NCBI GenBank assembly: GCA_030348385.1
Contig: JAUCFP010000006.1
Location: 1,302,001-1,366,000, forward strand
Reading direction: 5' to 3'
Source: Cytobacillus sp. NJ13
GTDB lineage: Bacteria; Bacillota; Bacilli; Bacillales; Cytobacillaceae
DNA: 64,000 nt
Part shown: positions 51,653-60,522 of the stretch, piece by piece
Numbering within the stretch: the stretch's first letter is position 1
Layout of the letters: every line of letters begins with the position of its first letter
Made by a program: the position numbers and the translations under genes
The notes under the pieces: generated by a model
What the model saw: only the letters and a program-made list of their open reading frames with translations
Databases searched by the model: none
Told to the model about the DNA's origin: nothing

Positions 51653-52474
51653 TTATTTTATTGAACCTTTCATTACACCGCTAATAATCCATTTCTGGGC
51701 AAAAATGTACACAATAATCATTGGCGCAAGTGCCATTAAGTAGGAAGCAAATGCGAGATTATAATCTGTGCTGAATTGGCCCTGGAAAATGTATTGGACA
51801 AGCGGCAATGTGGCCATTTCCCGGTCGCTGAGCAGAACGAGCGGCAGCATGAAGTCATTCCATGCACCAAGACTTGTGATGATGGCGACAGTTGCATTCA
51901 TTGGCGCAAGCAGCGGAAAAATGACTTTCCAGAAAACACCCCATGTAGTTGCACCGTCCATAATGGCCGCTTCTTCCAATTCCACAGGAATAGCACGAAT
52001 GTAGCCAATATAGATAAACACATTAAAGGAAAGGTTGAAAACGATATACAAAATGATTAATCCAACCAGGTTATCCATACCCCAGGCACTGGTCTGTTTG
52101 ACAAGCGGCAGCATAATGATGGGAAAAGGAATGAACATAGCACTTAAAAAATAGAAGTATAGAAACTTATAAAACTTCTTATGAAGATTTCTGGCAATGG
52201 CATAAGATACAAGCGAGTTCGTTAACACTGTAAAAATCACAACGAAAATTGTAACAAATGCACTATTTTTAAACGCATTAAAGAAATTAGTCATTTCGAT
52301 AGCCTGTGCAAAGTTGTCAAATGACCAGGATATAGGGAGAGCCAGTAAATTTCCTCCCATTTCAGGCGGCGTTTTAAACGCAATGGTTATGGTTAAATAC
52401 AGTGGAAAAAGAATGAGCAATGAACCTAAGATTAATAGAGAGGTCACCAGCCAGCTCGTTTTTTTGCGATTCAT
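51653..52474 (-). CDS. ABC sugar transporter permease (MalG/LacG type)
   Basis: 273 aa, six membrane helices. The EAA loop reads ELEEAAIMDGATTWGVFWKVIFPLLAP, the contact point for the ATPase. It is the second permease of a carbohydrate uptake (CUT1) importer. Its start overlaps the stop of the other permease gene (TAATG). No ATPase gene is in the cluster, as is usual for Bacillus CUT1 systems that share a common ATPase such as MsmX. Confidence 0.93.
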   Translation of the reverse strand: MNRKKTSWLVTSLLILGSLLILFPLYLTITIAFKTPPEMGGNLLALPISWSFDNFAQAIEMTNFFNAFKNSAFVTIFVVIFTVLTNSLVSYAIARNLHKKFYKFLYFYFLSAMFIPFPIIMLPLVKQTSAWGMDNLVGLIILYIVFNLSFNVFIYIGYIRAIPVELEEAAIMDGATTWGVFWKVIFPLLAPMNATVAIITSLGAWNDFMLPLVLLSDREMATLPLVQYIFQGQFSTDYNLAFASYLMALAPMIIVYIFAQKWIISGVMKGSIK

Positions 52475-53337
52475 TAGTTTTCCACCTCTCTTTTATTTAA
52501 GAATTTAAGCTGAATAACAGAAAAGACGATGATGACGATGAAGTATATGACTGCATTGGCTGATTGATACGCAAACTCGCCGCCTTCAAATCCTCCTCTG
52601 TAAATAAGCAGGGAAATGGATTCGGTCGACTTTCCCGGGCCTCCTCCAGTCAAGGCTACAATCTGATCAAAGACCATAAGGAAGTTTTTCAATGACAGAA
52701 CCATATTAATGGTGAAAAATGGCGCGATCAGCGGAAATGTAATTTTCCAGAACTTTGTCCAGACACCGGCACCATCAATGCTGGCTGCTTCATATAAATC
52801 CTCTGAAATTGTCACAAGCCCTGCCAGATACAAAATGGTATTAAAAGACACAGCCTGCCAAACGGCCACGATGACAATGCCGATCCAGGCAAGGTCCGGG
52901 TTTCCAAGAATATTGCGGGTCAAAAATTCCCATCCGAACGCATCGCCAATCTGCGGCAGGAAATGAGCAAAAATAAAATTAAAGATAAAGCCAACAATCA
53001 AGATACTCAGAATGTAAGGCAAGAAGTAGATTGCCCGAAGCGTTTTGTGAAACTTAATCTTGGAATTAAGCCCGATGGCCACAAGAAGGCTTATGATATT
53101 GACCAAAATGGTCGCAACAATGGCAAACTTAAAAGTAAATAAGTAAGCATCCCCTGCTCGTTCATCTTTAAAAACGTTTAGGTAGTTTTTTAATCCTACA
53201 AAATTCCAATCTCCATACCCTTTCCAATCCGTAAAGCTGTAAAAAATCCCCTGCAAAGCGGGAAAGCTGTGGAAAATGAAAAAAAGAAGGAAAGCGGGAA
53301 TCGTGATGATGAGAAACACACTGTTTTTCTTTTTCAT
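52474..53337 (-). CDS. ABC sugar transporter permease (MalF/LacF type)
   Basis: 287 aa, six membrane helices. EAA loop: DLYEAASIDGAGVWTKFWKITFPLIAP. It pairs with the next permease and the binding protein to import oligosaccharides. AAGGAG precedes ATG 53337. A strong hairpin between the binding-protein gene and this gene (53358-53389) probably keeps permease levels lower than the binding protein. Confidence 0.93.
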   Translation of the reverse strand: MKKKNSVFLIITIPAFLLFFIFHSFPALQGIFYSFTDWKGYGDWNFVGLKNYLNVFKDERAGDAYLFTFKFAIVATILVNIISLLVAIGLNSKIKFHKTLRAIYFLPYILSILIVGFIFNFIFAHFLPQIGDAFGWEFLTRNILGNPDLAWIGIVIVAVWQAVSFNTILYLAGLVTISEDLYEAASIDGAGVWTKFWKITFPLIAPFFTINMVLSLKNFLMVFDQIVALTGGGPGKSTESISLLIYRGGFEGGEFAYQSANAVIYFIVIIVFSVIQLKFLNKREVEN

Positions 53338-53357
53338 ATTGACAACTCCTTTTTAGA

Positions 53358-53389
53358 AGGCCAGGGAATCTAAAGAGATCCCCTGGCCT
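53358..53389 (-). other. Intercistronic stem-loop between binding protein and permease genes
   Basis: 9-bp arms (53358-53366 and 53381-53389) plus four inner pairs and a 4-nt loop. No T-run follows, so it is more likely an mRNA-stabilising element than a terminator. Confidence 0.65.
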
Positions 53390-53395
53390 ATACCA

Positions 53396-54628
53396 TTAGC
53401 GGTTTTGAACTTTTTCCCACTCGCTGTCCATTTTCTTCAGGAATTTTTCTTTATCCTTCTTAATCAGGAATTCCTGAACAAGGTTTTCAGCTCCCATTCC
53501 TGCAGGGTAATAGTGATCAGGGAAGCTTGTGATGGTGCCATTTTCAAAGTTTGCTTTGATTCCTTCAAACACCGGGTCTTCCTGATACACTCCTTCAATG
53601 GCTGAGAAAGCTTTCTGCTCGTCAATATACTTTTGAGCTGTGTCTTTATTCATCATGAATTCAGCAAATTTCATCGCTTCTTCTTTGTGCTCAGTGCTTT
53701 CGCTGACAGCTAAAAGAACATCTACACCAGAAACAAGTTTGTTTTGTTCAGGAGCGTTTGTTACAGGCATTGGGAATACACCAAGTTCCATGTCCGGATT
53801 TGCTTTTAGAATTTCAGGGATTGCCCAGTTGCCTTGCAGATAGAAAACAGACTTGCCGCCCGCAAATGCATTGTTTCCATCTCCATAAGCGACACCCATA
53901 TTGTCTTTGTGGCCATACTGGACTAATGTAGCCATCTTGTCTGCAACTTCATCATATTTTTCCATGAATGATGTTTCACCAGCATTTTTCTTTTCAGCAA
54001 AATCTTCTCCTGCAACATTCGCACCAAGAGAGTTCCACGCAATCATGCCAGTCCAGGCATCTTTTAACGTGAAGTAGATCGGTGTGTCACCAGCAGCCTT
54101 CACTTTTTCAAGACTGGCGATGAATTCATCCCAGGTAGCTGGGACTTCAAGCCCATGTTCTTCAAACTTCGCTTTATTGTAAATTACCGCATTCGCATTT
54201 GTAGCATACGGAAGGCCGAAAGTACCTTCAGCCTCAGGTCCAACAAGACGATTGATCATGTCGATATAAGATGGCTGGACTGTTTTAGCTAAGTCAGTCC
54301 CAGAAAAATCTTCAAGAACACCTGCACGGCCTAGCTCGCCAAATGTTGCATTACCAGCAATGGACATGATATCAGGAAGATCATTTTTAGTCAGCCGTGT
54401 TTTCAGGACTGTTTCCGCTTCTGGCGGTGCATCCAATTTGATCTTAATATCGGGATTTTCCGCTTCAAATTCTTTAATCAATCCTTTGTATGTCTCGATG
54501 CTTTCTGATTTATTGGAGAATAGCTCAAGCGTTACTTTTCCGTCATCAGCACCATCAGATGAACATCCAGCCAATAAAGAAGCTCCTAAAGTTAATGCCA
54601 TCACACCTGCAGTCATTTTTTTAAACAT
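53396..54628 (-). CDS. ABC transporter sugar-binding lipoprotein
   Basis: 410 aa from ATG 54628 (AGGGGG upstream); a longer frame to 54649 is rejected. A lipoprotein signal peptide has the lipobox LLAGC (Cys about residue 22). The mature part is a family 1 extracellular solute-binding protein: VTLELFSNKSESIETYKGLIKEFEAENP, KNDLPDIMSIAG, GLPYATNANAVIYNKAKFEEHGLEVPATWDEF and GKSVFYLQGNWAIPEI. It binds an alpha-glucoside and delivers it to the two permeases. It is the first gene after the LacI operator. Confidence 0.93.
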   Translation of the reverse strand: MFKKMTAGVMALTLGASLLAGCSSDGADDGKVTLELFSNKSESIETYKGLIKEFEAENPDIKIKLDAPPEAETVLKTRLTKNDLPDIMSIAGNATFGELGRAGVLEDFSGTDLAKTVQPSYIDMINRLVGPEAEGTFGLPYATNANAVIYNKAKFEEHGLEVPATWDEFIASLEKVKAAGDTPIYFTLKDAWTGMIAWNSLGANVAGEDFAEKKNAGETSFMEKYDEVADKMATLVQYGHKDNMGVAYGDGNNAFAGGKSVFYLQGNWAIPEILKANPDMELGVFPMPVTNAPEQNKLVSGVDVLLAVSESTEHKEEAMKFAEFMMNKDTAQKYIDEQKAFSAIEGVYQEDPVFEGIKANFENGTITSFPDHYYPAGMGAENLVQEFLIKKDKEKFLKKMDSEWEKVQNR

Positions 54629-54663
54629 GGTATATCCCCCTATATGCATTTTGTTTTATAGTT

Positions 54664-54689
54664 AAATTACGTAAACGTTTACGTAATTT
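54664..54689. promoter_or_regulatory. 26-bp perfect palindrome, LacI-type operator of the sugar operon
   Basis: Centre ACGTAAACGTTTACGT, with AT-rich arms extending the symmetry to 26 bp. It lies 36 bp ahead of the binding-protein start and just upstream of a TATAAA-like -10. A shorter copy is found ahead of the LacI gene. Confidence 0.85.
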
Positions 54690-54695
54690 AGCTGA

Positions 54696-54722
54696 GAAAA
54701 AGAGAGTTATTATTGCCTCTCT
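54696..54722 (-). terminator. Intrinsic terminator of the LacI gene
   Basis: AGAGAG (54701-54706) and CTCTCT (54717-54722) arms, followed by a T-rich stretch on the minus strand. The LacI stop codon is in the loop. Confidence 0.6.
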
Positions 54723-55717
54723 TTCACACTCATTCTTTCAATGATTTTATGCGGCATAATCCGGCTTTCCGGAATTTCGCCAGTTTCCATAATGGTAAAA
54801 AGCATTTCCGCAGCAGCCTCACCCATTTTTGCGAGAGGCTGTCCTACTGTAGTCAGCGGCGGGATGGACATCTCAGCCAGGTTCAAGTTATCATACCCCA
54901 TAATAGATATCTCTTCAGGGACTTTGATTCCCAATTGATATGCTGCTGATAAGGCACCGATAGCCATTTCATCACTTGCTGCAAATATCGCCGTAACATC
55001 CGGGAACTGCTCGACAATCTTTTTCATGCCCTCAACCCCATCAGGAAATGTAAATCCCCTGCTGAACACAATATTTTCGGAACTCAGCGGTATGCCATGA
55101 TCTAATAGAGCTTTTTTAAAGCCTTCAATCCTGGGAATCCCCGCAATGATATCATCCTTGTTTCCGCTTATCATTCCAATTTTGGTATGCCCCTTGTCGA
55201 TTAAATGCTTAGCTGCAGCATATGCTGCATGAAAATCATTGACCTTTACAAAAGGCACCGGGTACGCATAGGACTCTGTCGAAAGCAAAATCATCGGCAT
55301 CTTGGTTTTGGTTACAAATTGATAATACTCATCTTTTAATATTTCACTTGCGAAAATTATCCCGTCTACCCTTTTTTCGATAAGCAGCTGGAGATATTTC
55401 ATCGTTTTTTCGCCATTTGATTCTGTATGGCAGACGATCACACTGGAACCGTTGTCATTTGCAGCCTTTTCAATGCCATCGAGCAGATCGGTTACCAGAG
55501 AACTGGAAAGCTTCGGGAAAAGCACCCCAATCGTATGTGTTCTTTTGTTAATTAATCCTCTTGCCACTGCGTTTGGCTGGTATCCCAGTTCTTCAATCAC
55601 TTTAATAACCTTAAATTTTGTTTTTTCCGAATAGCCTCCCTGGTCATTCAAAATCCTGGAAACTGTTGCAATGGAGACATTTGCTTTTTTGGCAACATCT
55701 TTGATGGTATAAGACAT
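54710..55717 (-). CDS. LacI family regulator of the alpha-glucoside operon
   Basis: 335 aa. The helix-turn-helix and hinge read YTIKDVAKKANVSIATVSRILNDQGGYSEKTKFKV and PNAVARGL; the rest is a periplasmic-binding-type sugar domain (GVLFPKLSSSLVTDLLDGIEKAA, HTKIGMISG, AIFAASDEMAIGAL, SIMGYDN). It should repress the importer and glucosidase genes downstream until sugar binds. Palindromic operators lie ahead of the binding-protein gene and ahead of this gene, so it also controls itself. Confidence 0.93.
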   Translation of the reverse strand: MSYTIKDVAKKANVSIATVSRILNDQGGYSEKTKFKVIKVIEELGYQPNAVARGLINKRTHTIGVLFPKLSSSLVTDLLDGIEKAANDNGSSVIVCHTESNGEKTMKYLQLLIEKRVDGIIFASEILKDEYYQFVTKTKMPMILLSTESYAYPVPFVKVNDFHAAYAAAKHLIDKGHTKIGMISGNKDDIIAGIPRIEGFKKALLDHGIPLSSENIVFSRGFTFPDGVEGMKKIVEQFPDVTAIFAASDEMAIGALSAAYQLGIKVPEEISIMGYDNLNLAEMSIPPLTTVGQPLAKMGEAAAEMLFTIMETGEIPESRIMPHKIIERMSVKERQ

Positions 55718-55753
55718 ATCCCACCTGCTTTAAATTGCTGTATTATTTTTGTT

Positions 55754-55802
55754 ACGAAAACGTTTACGTTGTAATAATATCATCTTATGTAAGCCTTTTC
55801 AA
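55754..55802 (-). promoter_or_regulatory. Promoter and operator of the LacI gene
   Basis: Minus strand TTGAAA (55797-55802), 17-bp spacer, TATTAT (55774-55779). Just downstream lies ACGAAAACGTTTACGT (55754-55769), one mismatch from the symmetrical operator core at 54664-54689. Confidence 0.75.
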
Positions 55803-55927
55803 TATGTTTTTTATGATATTTTTGAAATTTGTATATACATGAATTTATTAAAAAGGAGCCTAAAGAGGCCCCTATTAAGTCAATTTTTTGCGCTTTTAGC
55901 AGCATATTTGTTTTTGCCACTTAGTCC

Positions 55928-56743
55928 TTAAACGCCTTCTTCATTATTATAAAAACGGGCTAATTCAAAAACCGCACTCCCGATCCTCTCGACTTCCGGA
56001 AAAATGACTCTTGCAATTCCTTCTTCATGTAAAGCTTGTGCAGTAACTTTTCCAACCGATAAAGCCACAACCTTTTCTGAGAAACAACTTTTCAATTGCG
56101 CATCTGCTTTCTTTTTCCCGGCGAAGCTGAATAAATTCCTTACTTGAGGTGTGCTGGTGAAAAATACTGAATCAAGCTTTCCTTCAAGGAGCTCGGATAG
56201 CAGCTGATTCATTACTTTTTCCTCAGGAGGAATATGGGTATATGGCAGAATTTCTTCAAAGTCCGCATGGTTATCTTCCAGCCACTGTTTAAGGCGTGGT
56301 GCTGGGTCCCCGTGAAGCTGCAGTGCTACTTTCCGGCCTGCTAGGGAATGAGCAGAGAGCTCTCGAATTAAGCCTGCCGTACTCCCGTCGTCATCCCGCA
56401 CTGAAGGTGTGATATCAAATTTTTTCAGAGTATTAACGGTTTTATATCCCCTTGCTGCAATATTTGCTTTTTGCAGGCTGTTGATAAGGGCGTCACCCTC
56501 ATTCATATCAAGAGCAGTTTGATATATGGTTTCGACACCGATTCCGGTAGTAAAAATAATCCATTCAAAGCTTTCCATTATTAGCAGTCTTACATGATTC
56601 TGAAGTTTATCGTCTTTTAGCAGTGTTGTTCCCTGGGCTGGCCTGCTGAGGGCAATCCCTCCCTGATTCTCCACTAATTTGCCGATTTCTTCTATTTTCC
56701 GGGAACCTAAAAGTGCAATCCTTTTGCCCGCAAGCTTTTTCAT
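55928..56743 (-). CDS. hemD: Uroporphyrinogen-III synthase
   Basis: 271 aa. ALLGSRKIEEIGKLVENQGGIALSRPAQG, EWIIFTTGIGVETIYQTA, VFFTSTPQVRNLFSFA and EKVVALSVGKVTAQALHEEGI show the two-domain HemD fold. The enzyme closes and inverts hydroxymethylbilane to uroporphyrinogen III. It is alone here, away from other haem genes, so it may be a second HemD-like protein serving cobalamin or sirohaem formation, or a regulator-like homologue. AGGGGGAG precedes the ATG. Confidence 0.85.
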   Translation of the reverse strand: MKKLAGKRIALLGSRKIEEIGKLVENQGGIALSRPAQGTTLLKDDKLQNHVRLLIMESFEWIIFTTGIGVETIYQTALDMNEGDALINSLQKANIAARGYKTVNTLKKFDITPSVRDDDGSTAGLIRELSAHSLAGRKVALQLHGDPAPRLKQWLEDNHADFEEILPYTHIPPEEKVMNQLLSELLEGKLDSVFFTSTPQVRNLFSFAGKKKADAQLKSCFSEKVVALSVGKVTAQALHEEGIARVIFPEVERIGSAVFELARFYNNEEGV

Positions 56744-56903
56744 CTTACTCCCCCTAGTTATGTATCTTTTTATTTTTAATTATAAAGGTTGAATGGTTAT
56801 TTATCACATAATTGTTTATTTGATTATACCTGCGCTATAAAAATATTCAGTTGATAAGTGACTTATTTTTTTCGTATAGAGGAATATTTTCGCTTATTCC
56901 TGC

Positions 56904-56938
56904 AAAAAAAAAATTGCCTGCAGGACCTCCTGCAGGCA
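56904..56938 (-). terminator. Intrinsic terminator of the LTA synthase gene
   Basis: TGCCTGCAGG (56915-56924) and CCTGCAGGCA (56929-56938) arms, 4-nt loop, then a run of T on the minus strand. Confidence 0.85.
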
Positions 56939-56947
56939 GTTTTTGAA

Positions 56948-58951
56948 TTATTTATCAGCCGGTTCTTCTTCAGCCGTTTCTTCAGTTAATTCGTTTTTCT
57001 TGTTTACTCCATTGCTTTCGGCTTTGTAATCGTATTTCGAACGGTCAACCGGTTCGAAGTTTTCCGGTGTGTAGAAGCGGAGAAGATCTCCATTTACCAC
57101 TTTATCAGATAGCGCCAATTTCTGCTCGGCACTTTCCTGAAGTTTTTTCGCTTCTTCAAAACGGCTTTCATCAAGCAGTTCACCAGTTGTTGAGTCATAG
57201 AATTTGCCGTCAACAGATGAAATGGTTGGACTCATGAAATCTCCGTTACGGAACGGCACAAGGTCATCATGATTTTCTGATAATAAGTCAGTACCGAATT
57301 GCAGATACTGTTTAGTATCAATGCCAAGCAAGTGCATCAATGTCGGCATAAGGTCAATCTGTCCGCCAAATTCATGATTTACTCCGCCCTCCATGCCAGG
57401 TACCCGGATGAACAGAGGCACACGCTGCAGACCGGCACTATCGAACGCTGAAATTTCCTTGCCAAGCACTTGTTCCATTGCTTTATTATGATTCTTGGAA
57501 ATACCATAATGGTCACCATACATGACAATCACTGAGTTCTCATACAGGCCGGAAGCTTTAAGCTGTTCAAAGAACTGTTTAAGTGCTTCATCAGCATAAC
57601 GGGCTGTCTGGAAATAATTATCCACTGATTTATCCCCAGTTGTATGAGGCTCAATTGTTGCCTGCTCCTGATCCATATGATACGGATAGTGATGAGATAC
57701 TGTAATAAACTTTGAATAGAACGGCTGTTTTAGCGACTTCAGGTACGGCATGGATTGTTCAAAGAACGGTTTATCCATCAGACCGTAGTCAGCCATGTTT
57801 TCTGGTTTTAAATCATAGTAATCTGCATCAAAAAAGTTGTCATATCCAAATGATTTATAAATTTCATTACGGTTCCAGAAACTTCCTGAGTTACCGTGGA
57901 AGACTGCAGATGTATATCCTTTATCTTTCAGAATTGCAGGAGCAGCATTGTACGTATTCAAGCCCTTATTTGTAAAAGCAGAGCCCTGCGGCAATCCATA
58001 TAGGGAGTTTTCAAGGATAAACTCTGCATCTGCCGTTTTCCCTTGTGCAGTCTGATGGAAGAAGTTATCAAAATACGTTGTATTTTCTTCTTCAATCAGT
58101 GAATTTAAGAATGGTGTTACTTCTTCACCGTGCAGTTCATAATTCATTAAGAATGTCTGAATGGATTCCAGGTGAAGGTAGATTACATTCATGCCTTCCC
58201 CTTTACCGAAGTACTTTGGATTTGGTTCAGCATAATTCGATTTTGTAAAGTTGATGACTTCGGTAGTATCACTGCTATCTGCCATAACTCTTTGCGCGGA
58301 TGCCTTCGTGCTTTGAACTGCATCATAAATCGTATAATTGTACATGCCTAAATACTTAACAATATAGTTACGGTCAAAACCTCTTGTCAAAAGTTCCGGG
58401 CGATCTGTTTCAGCCAATCCCAGGTTAGCAAAGGAAATGGCCAGTGAAGCATAAATTATAGCTGCTGATCTGCGGCGCGTCATATCCTTTGTTTCGATTT
58501 TAACGGCTTTAAATACAAGCAAGCCGGCAAGCAAGATGAAATCAAGGAAGAAAAAGATATCATTCAGCTTTAATAATGAGCTGATGCTTCCGCTGACATC
58601 ACCAAAATTCTGTGTCTGCGTCAAGGTCGGCAGTGTAATAAAGTCATTAAAGAAACGGTAGTACACTACATTCGCAAACAGCAGGAACGATAGGAAGAAA
58701 TATATAACCATCAAGGCGATATATTTTCGTCTGCCTTTAAAAAAGAATGCAATTCCTAAAAACAGCAATGAAGACCCAAGCGGGTTAATGAATAAAAGGA
58801 ACTGCTGCAAGGCACTTTCAATGCCTAAGTTAAATTGTGTCATTTGAGTAATATACGTTTTCATCCAGAGCAGAAATACTGCTAAAAAGAAAAAGCCTAT
58901 ATATTTATTAAATATATCCTGACTTTTATGAAGTAAAGTATTCAAAATCAT
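56948..58951 (-). CDS. Lipoteichoic acid synthase family (LtaS/YfnI/YqgS) polyglycerolphosphate transferase
   Basis: 667 aa from ATG 58951. Five membrane helices in the first 200 residues are followed by an extracellular sulfatase-like domain: MNVIYLHLESIQTFLMNYELHGEEVTPFLN, NFFHQTAQGKTADAEFIL with the catalytic Thr, FHGNSGSFWNRNEIYKSFGYDNFFD, YGDHYGISKNH and FGGQIDLMPTLMHLLGI. It polymerises glycerol phosphate from phosphatidylglycerol onto a glycolipid anchor. The acidic C-terminal tail (TEETAEEEPADK) is typical of Bacillus paralogues. Which paralogue it is cannot be told. Confidence 0.93.
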   Translation of the reverse strand: MILNTLLHKSQDIFNKYIGFFFLAVFLLWMKTYITQMTQFNLGIESALQQFLLFINPLGSSLLFLGIAFFFKGRRKYIALMVIYFFLSFLLFANVVYYRFFNDFITLPTLTQTQNFGDVSGSISSLLKLNDIFFFLDFILLAGLLVFKAVKIETKDMTRRRSAAIIYASLAISFANLGLAETDRPELLTRGFDRNYIVKYLGMYNYTIYDAVQSTKASAQRVMADSSDTTEVINFTKSNYAEPNPKYFGKGEGMNVIYLHLESIQTFLMNYELHGEEVTPFLNSLIEEENTTYFDNFFHQTAQGKTADAEFILENSLYGLPQGSAFTNKGLNTYNAAPAILKDKGYTSAVFHGNSGSFWNRNEIYKSFGYDNFFDADYYDLKPENMADYGLMDKPFFEQSMPYLKSLKQPFYSKFITVSHHYPYHMDQEQATIEPHTTGDKSVDNYFQTARYADEALKQFFEQLKASGLYENSVIVMYGDHYGISKNHNKAMEQVLGKEISAFDSAGLQRVPLFIRVPGMEGGVNHEFGGQIDLMPTLMHLLGIDTKQYLQFGTDLLSENHDDLVPFRNGDFMSPTISSVDGKFYDSTTGELLDESRFEEAKKLQESAEQKLALSDKVVNGDLLRFYTPENFEPVDRSKYDYKAESNGVNKKNELTEETAEEEPADK

Positions 58952-59156
58952 ACACCTGCCTTCTAGCACTTTATTCTAACATACTTCGCTAGTAATTTAA
59001 AAATCTTATGTTGGCAATCAGCCCAATTATTAGTTTACCTGATAAATATTAATAATCTATGAACATGCAAAAAAAGCACTGCACAAGAATATAACTATAC
59101 TCGCATTTGATAAAATGTCAAGCATGTCCAGATAAAATGCTCTTTAATGACTATTA

Positions 59157-59230
59157 AACAGGGGGAGTGCCCTGTTCACAGCCTAAGCTGGCTGTTGCAC
59201 ATTAATAAATGCTGCACGTCTATATAGACG
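59157..59230. other. Cluster of three hairpins in a long intergenic gap
   Basis: Gap 58952-59593 (642 bp) has no convincing gene. It contains AACAGGG/CCCTGTT (59157-59163, 59170-59176), ACAGCC/GGCTGT (59178-59183, 59190-59195) and the palindrome CGTCTATATAGACG (59217-59230). Farther right CGGTTATGA (59409-59417) pairs with TCATAACCG (59461-59469). No known RNA family recognised. Confidence 0.35.
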
Positions 59231-59529
59231 AATGAAAAGCAATTTGGTTTCACTTTTTATGTAAAAACTTATATATCTTTAATTTTTCAAGGAAGGAGAA
59301 AAAACAGACAACAGCCTATATATATGATTCGTTTAAACAAATTATACATAAAAGCCGATTCATTTAAATGAATACAAAGGTAAAAATTAACTTATGCAGC
59401 TCTTAGACCGGTTATGACCTAGAACCATTCCTCTTTTTAAGTATTTTTAAACCTCTTTATTCATAACCGTGATTGCCATAATTCATGTTGGCTTAGCGAT
59501 TGGAACCTCCCTGCGGTATGTATGGAAAC

Positions 59530-59563
59530 AAAAAACAAACCGCACTTTTAATAAGCGCGGTTT
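59530..59563 (-). terminator. Intrinsic terminator of the lysozyme-like gene
   Basis: AAACCGC (59537-59543) and GCGGTTT (59557-59563) arms with extra inner pairing, followed by a T-run on the minus strand. Confidence 0.8.
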
Positions 59564-59593
59564 TAGTTTACCATAATATTATTATGTTTCGTT

Positions 59594-60268
59594 TTACCAT
59601 ACTGATTTAAATTCTCCGGATTTTCCTGTGATACTTGCCGTAAGAATATCAATATTTTTCGTTACCTTTGTTGTATAAGTGAAATCCCCATAACAGTATG
59701 GATAGCGGAAATTATTTTTGTCGCCTCCGCAATTATAAACTTCCGGATTTTTTTCGGCCTGTTTAAGTGAGAATTCTTTCGCGATTTCTTCACTGTGTTT
59801 TCCGCCCTGATCAGCAACAAAATCAATATAACCGATTCCCATATTGTAAGCCTGGATAACGGCAGGGAAGTCTACATTTTTTTCACTGCCATAATTCAAT
59901 GCTTTCTGAAAATGTTTAACACCCTGCTTAATGCTTTGTTCCGGATCCTGAATGGAATTCGGGGGCAATCCTGCTGATTCTGAAGCCTGCATCGGGTCCC
60001 CGCCCTTCCCTTTGCTTTCCTGCTGCATAATCGCAGCCAATACGAGAGTATATTCTTCAAGGTTTACTTCCTTCAATTCCTTCTGAAGGATCGGCGTATA
60101 ATTCTGAACATCCTTTGACACAGTATTAGGCAGTAAGGAAACTGCTGTTTCCTTAATATTAATCTGCTTGAATTGATCAAATAGGACAAAAATCAAAACC
60201 AAAAAAAATAACAAGAATGCTATATTTGATCTGCGTTTTGTACGCTTTTTGCTTTTTTTGCGTTTCAT
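59594..60268 (-). CDS. Lysozyme-like/lytic transglycosylase domain protein (CwlT-N type)
   Basis: 224 aa. A strongly basic N-terminus (KRKKSKKRTKRRS) precedes one membrane helix (about 16-32), so the enzyme is anchored with its domain outside. LVLAAIMQQESKGKGGDPMQASES carries the catalytic Glu of lysozyme-like domains, and VIQAYNMGIGYIDFV is the second motif. It would cleave peptidoglycan glycan strands. No conjugation genes lie beside it, so it is probably a cell-wall remodelling enzyme like B. subtilis YocA-type proteins rather than part of a transfer system. Confidence 0.85.
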   Translation of the reverse strand: MKRKKSKKRTKRRSNIAFLLFFLVLIFVLFDQFKQINIKETAVSLLPNTVSKDVQNYTPILQKELKEVNLEEYTLVLAAIMQQESKGKGGDPMQASESAGLPPNSIQDPEQSIKQGVKHFQKALNYGSEKNVDFPAVIQAYNMGIGYIDFVADQGGKHSEEIAKEFSLKQAEKNPEVYNCGGDKNNFRYPYCYGDFTYTTKVTKNIDILTASITGKSGEFKSVW

Positions 60269-60522
60269 TGCTGCTCTCCCGGTTTCTCTATTATTGTTTC
60301 AGATTTTCATTATAGCAGAAAATACTGATATTTTAATAGGAATAGCTCCTTTAAAGGAGGCCGGAAGAAGGTTTATCCCATAACGCTTTGGTTTTTATCG
60401 TTAAGATATAAATTATTTCGGCCTGAATTTTGGTATATCGCAGCATTCAGTTTGCTTCACACTGGTTTTCTGCTATACATATCAAATGAATGCTAATAAT
60501 CCAGCCTTCCTGTCTCCGCTGA

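Noticed and set aside
59594..60268. Conjugation-related lysozyme (CwlT of an ICE)
   Set aside because: No relaxase, coupling protein or other transfer genes are present in the window.
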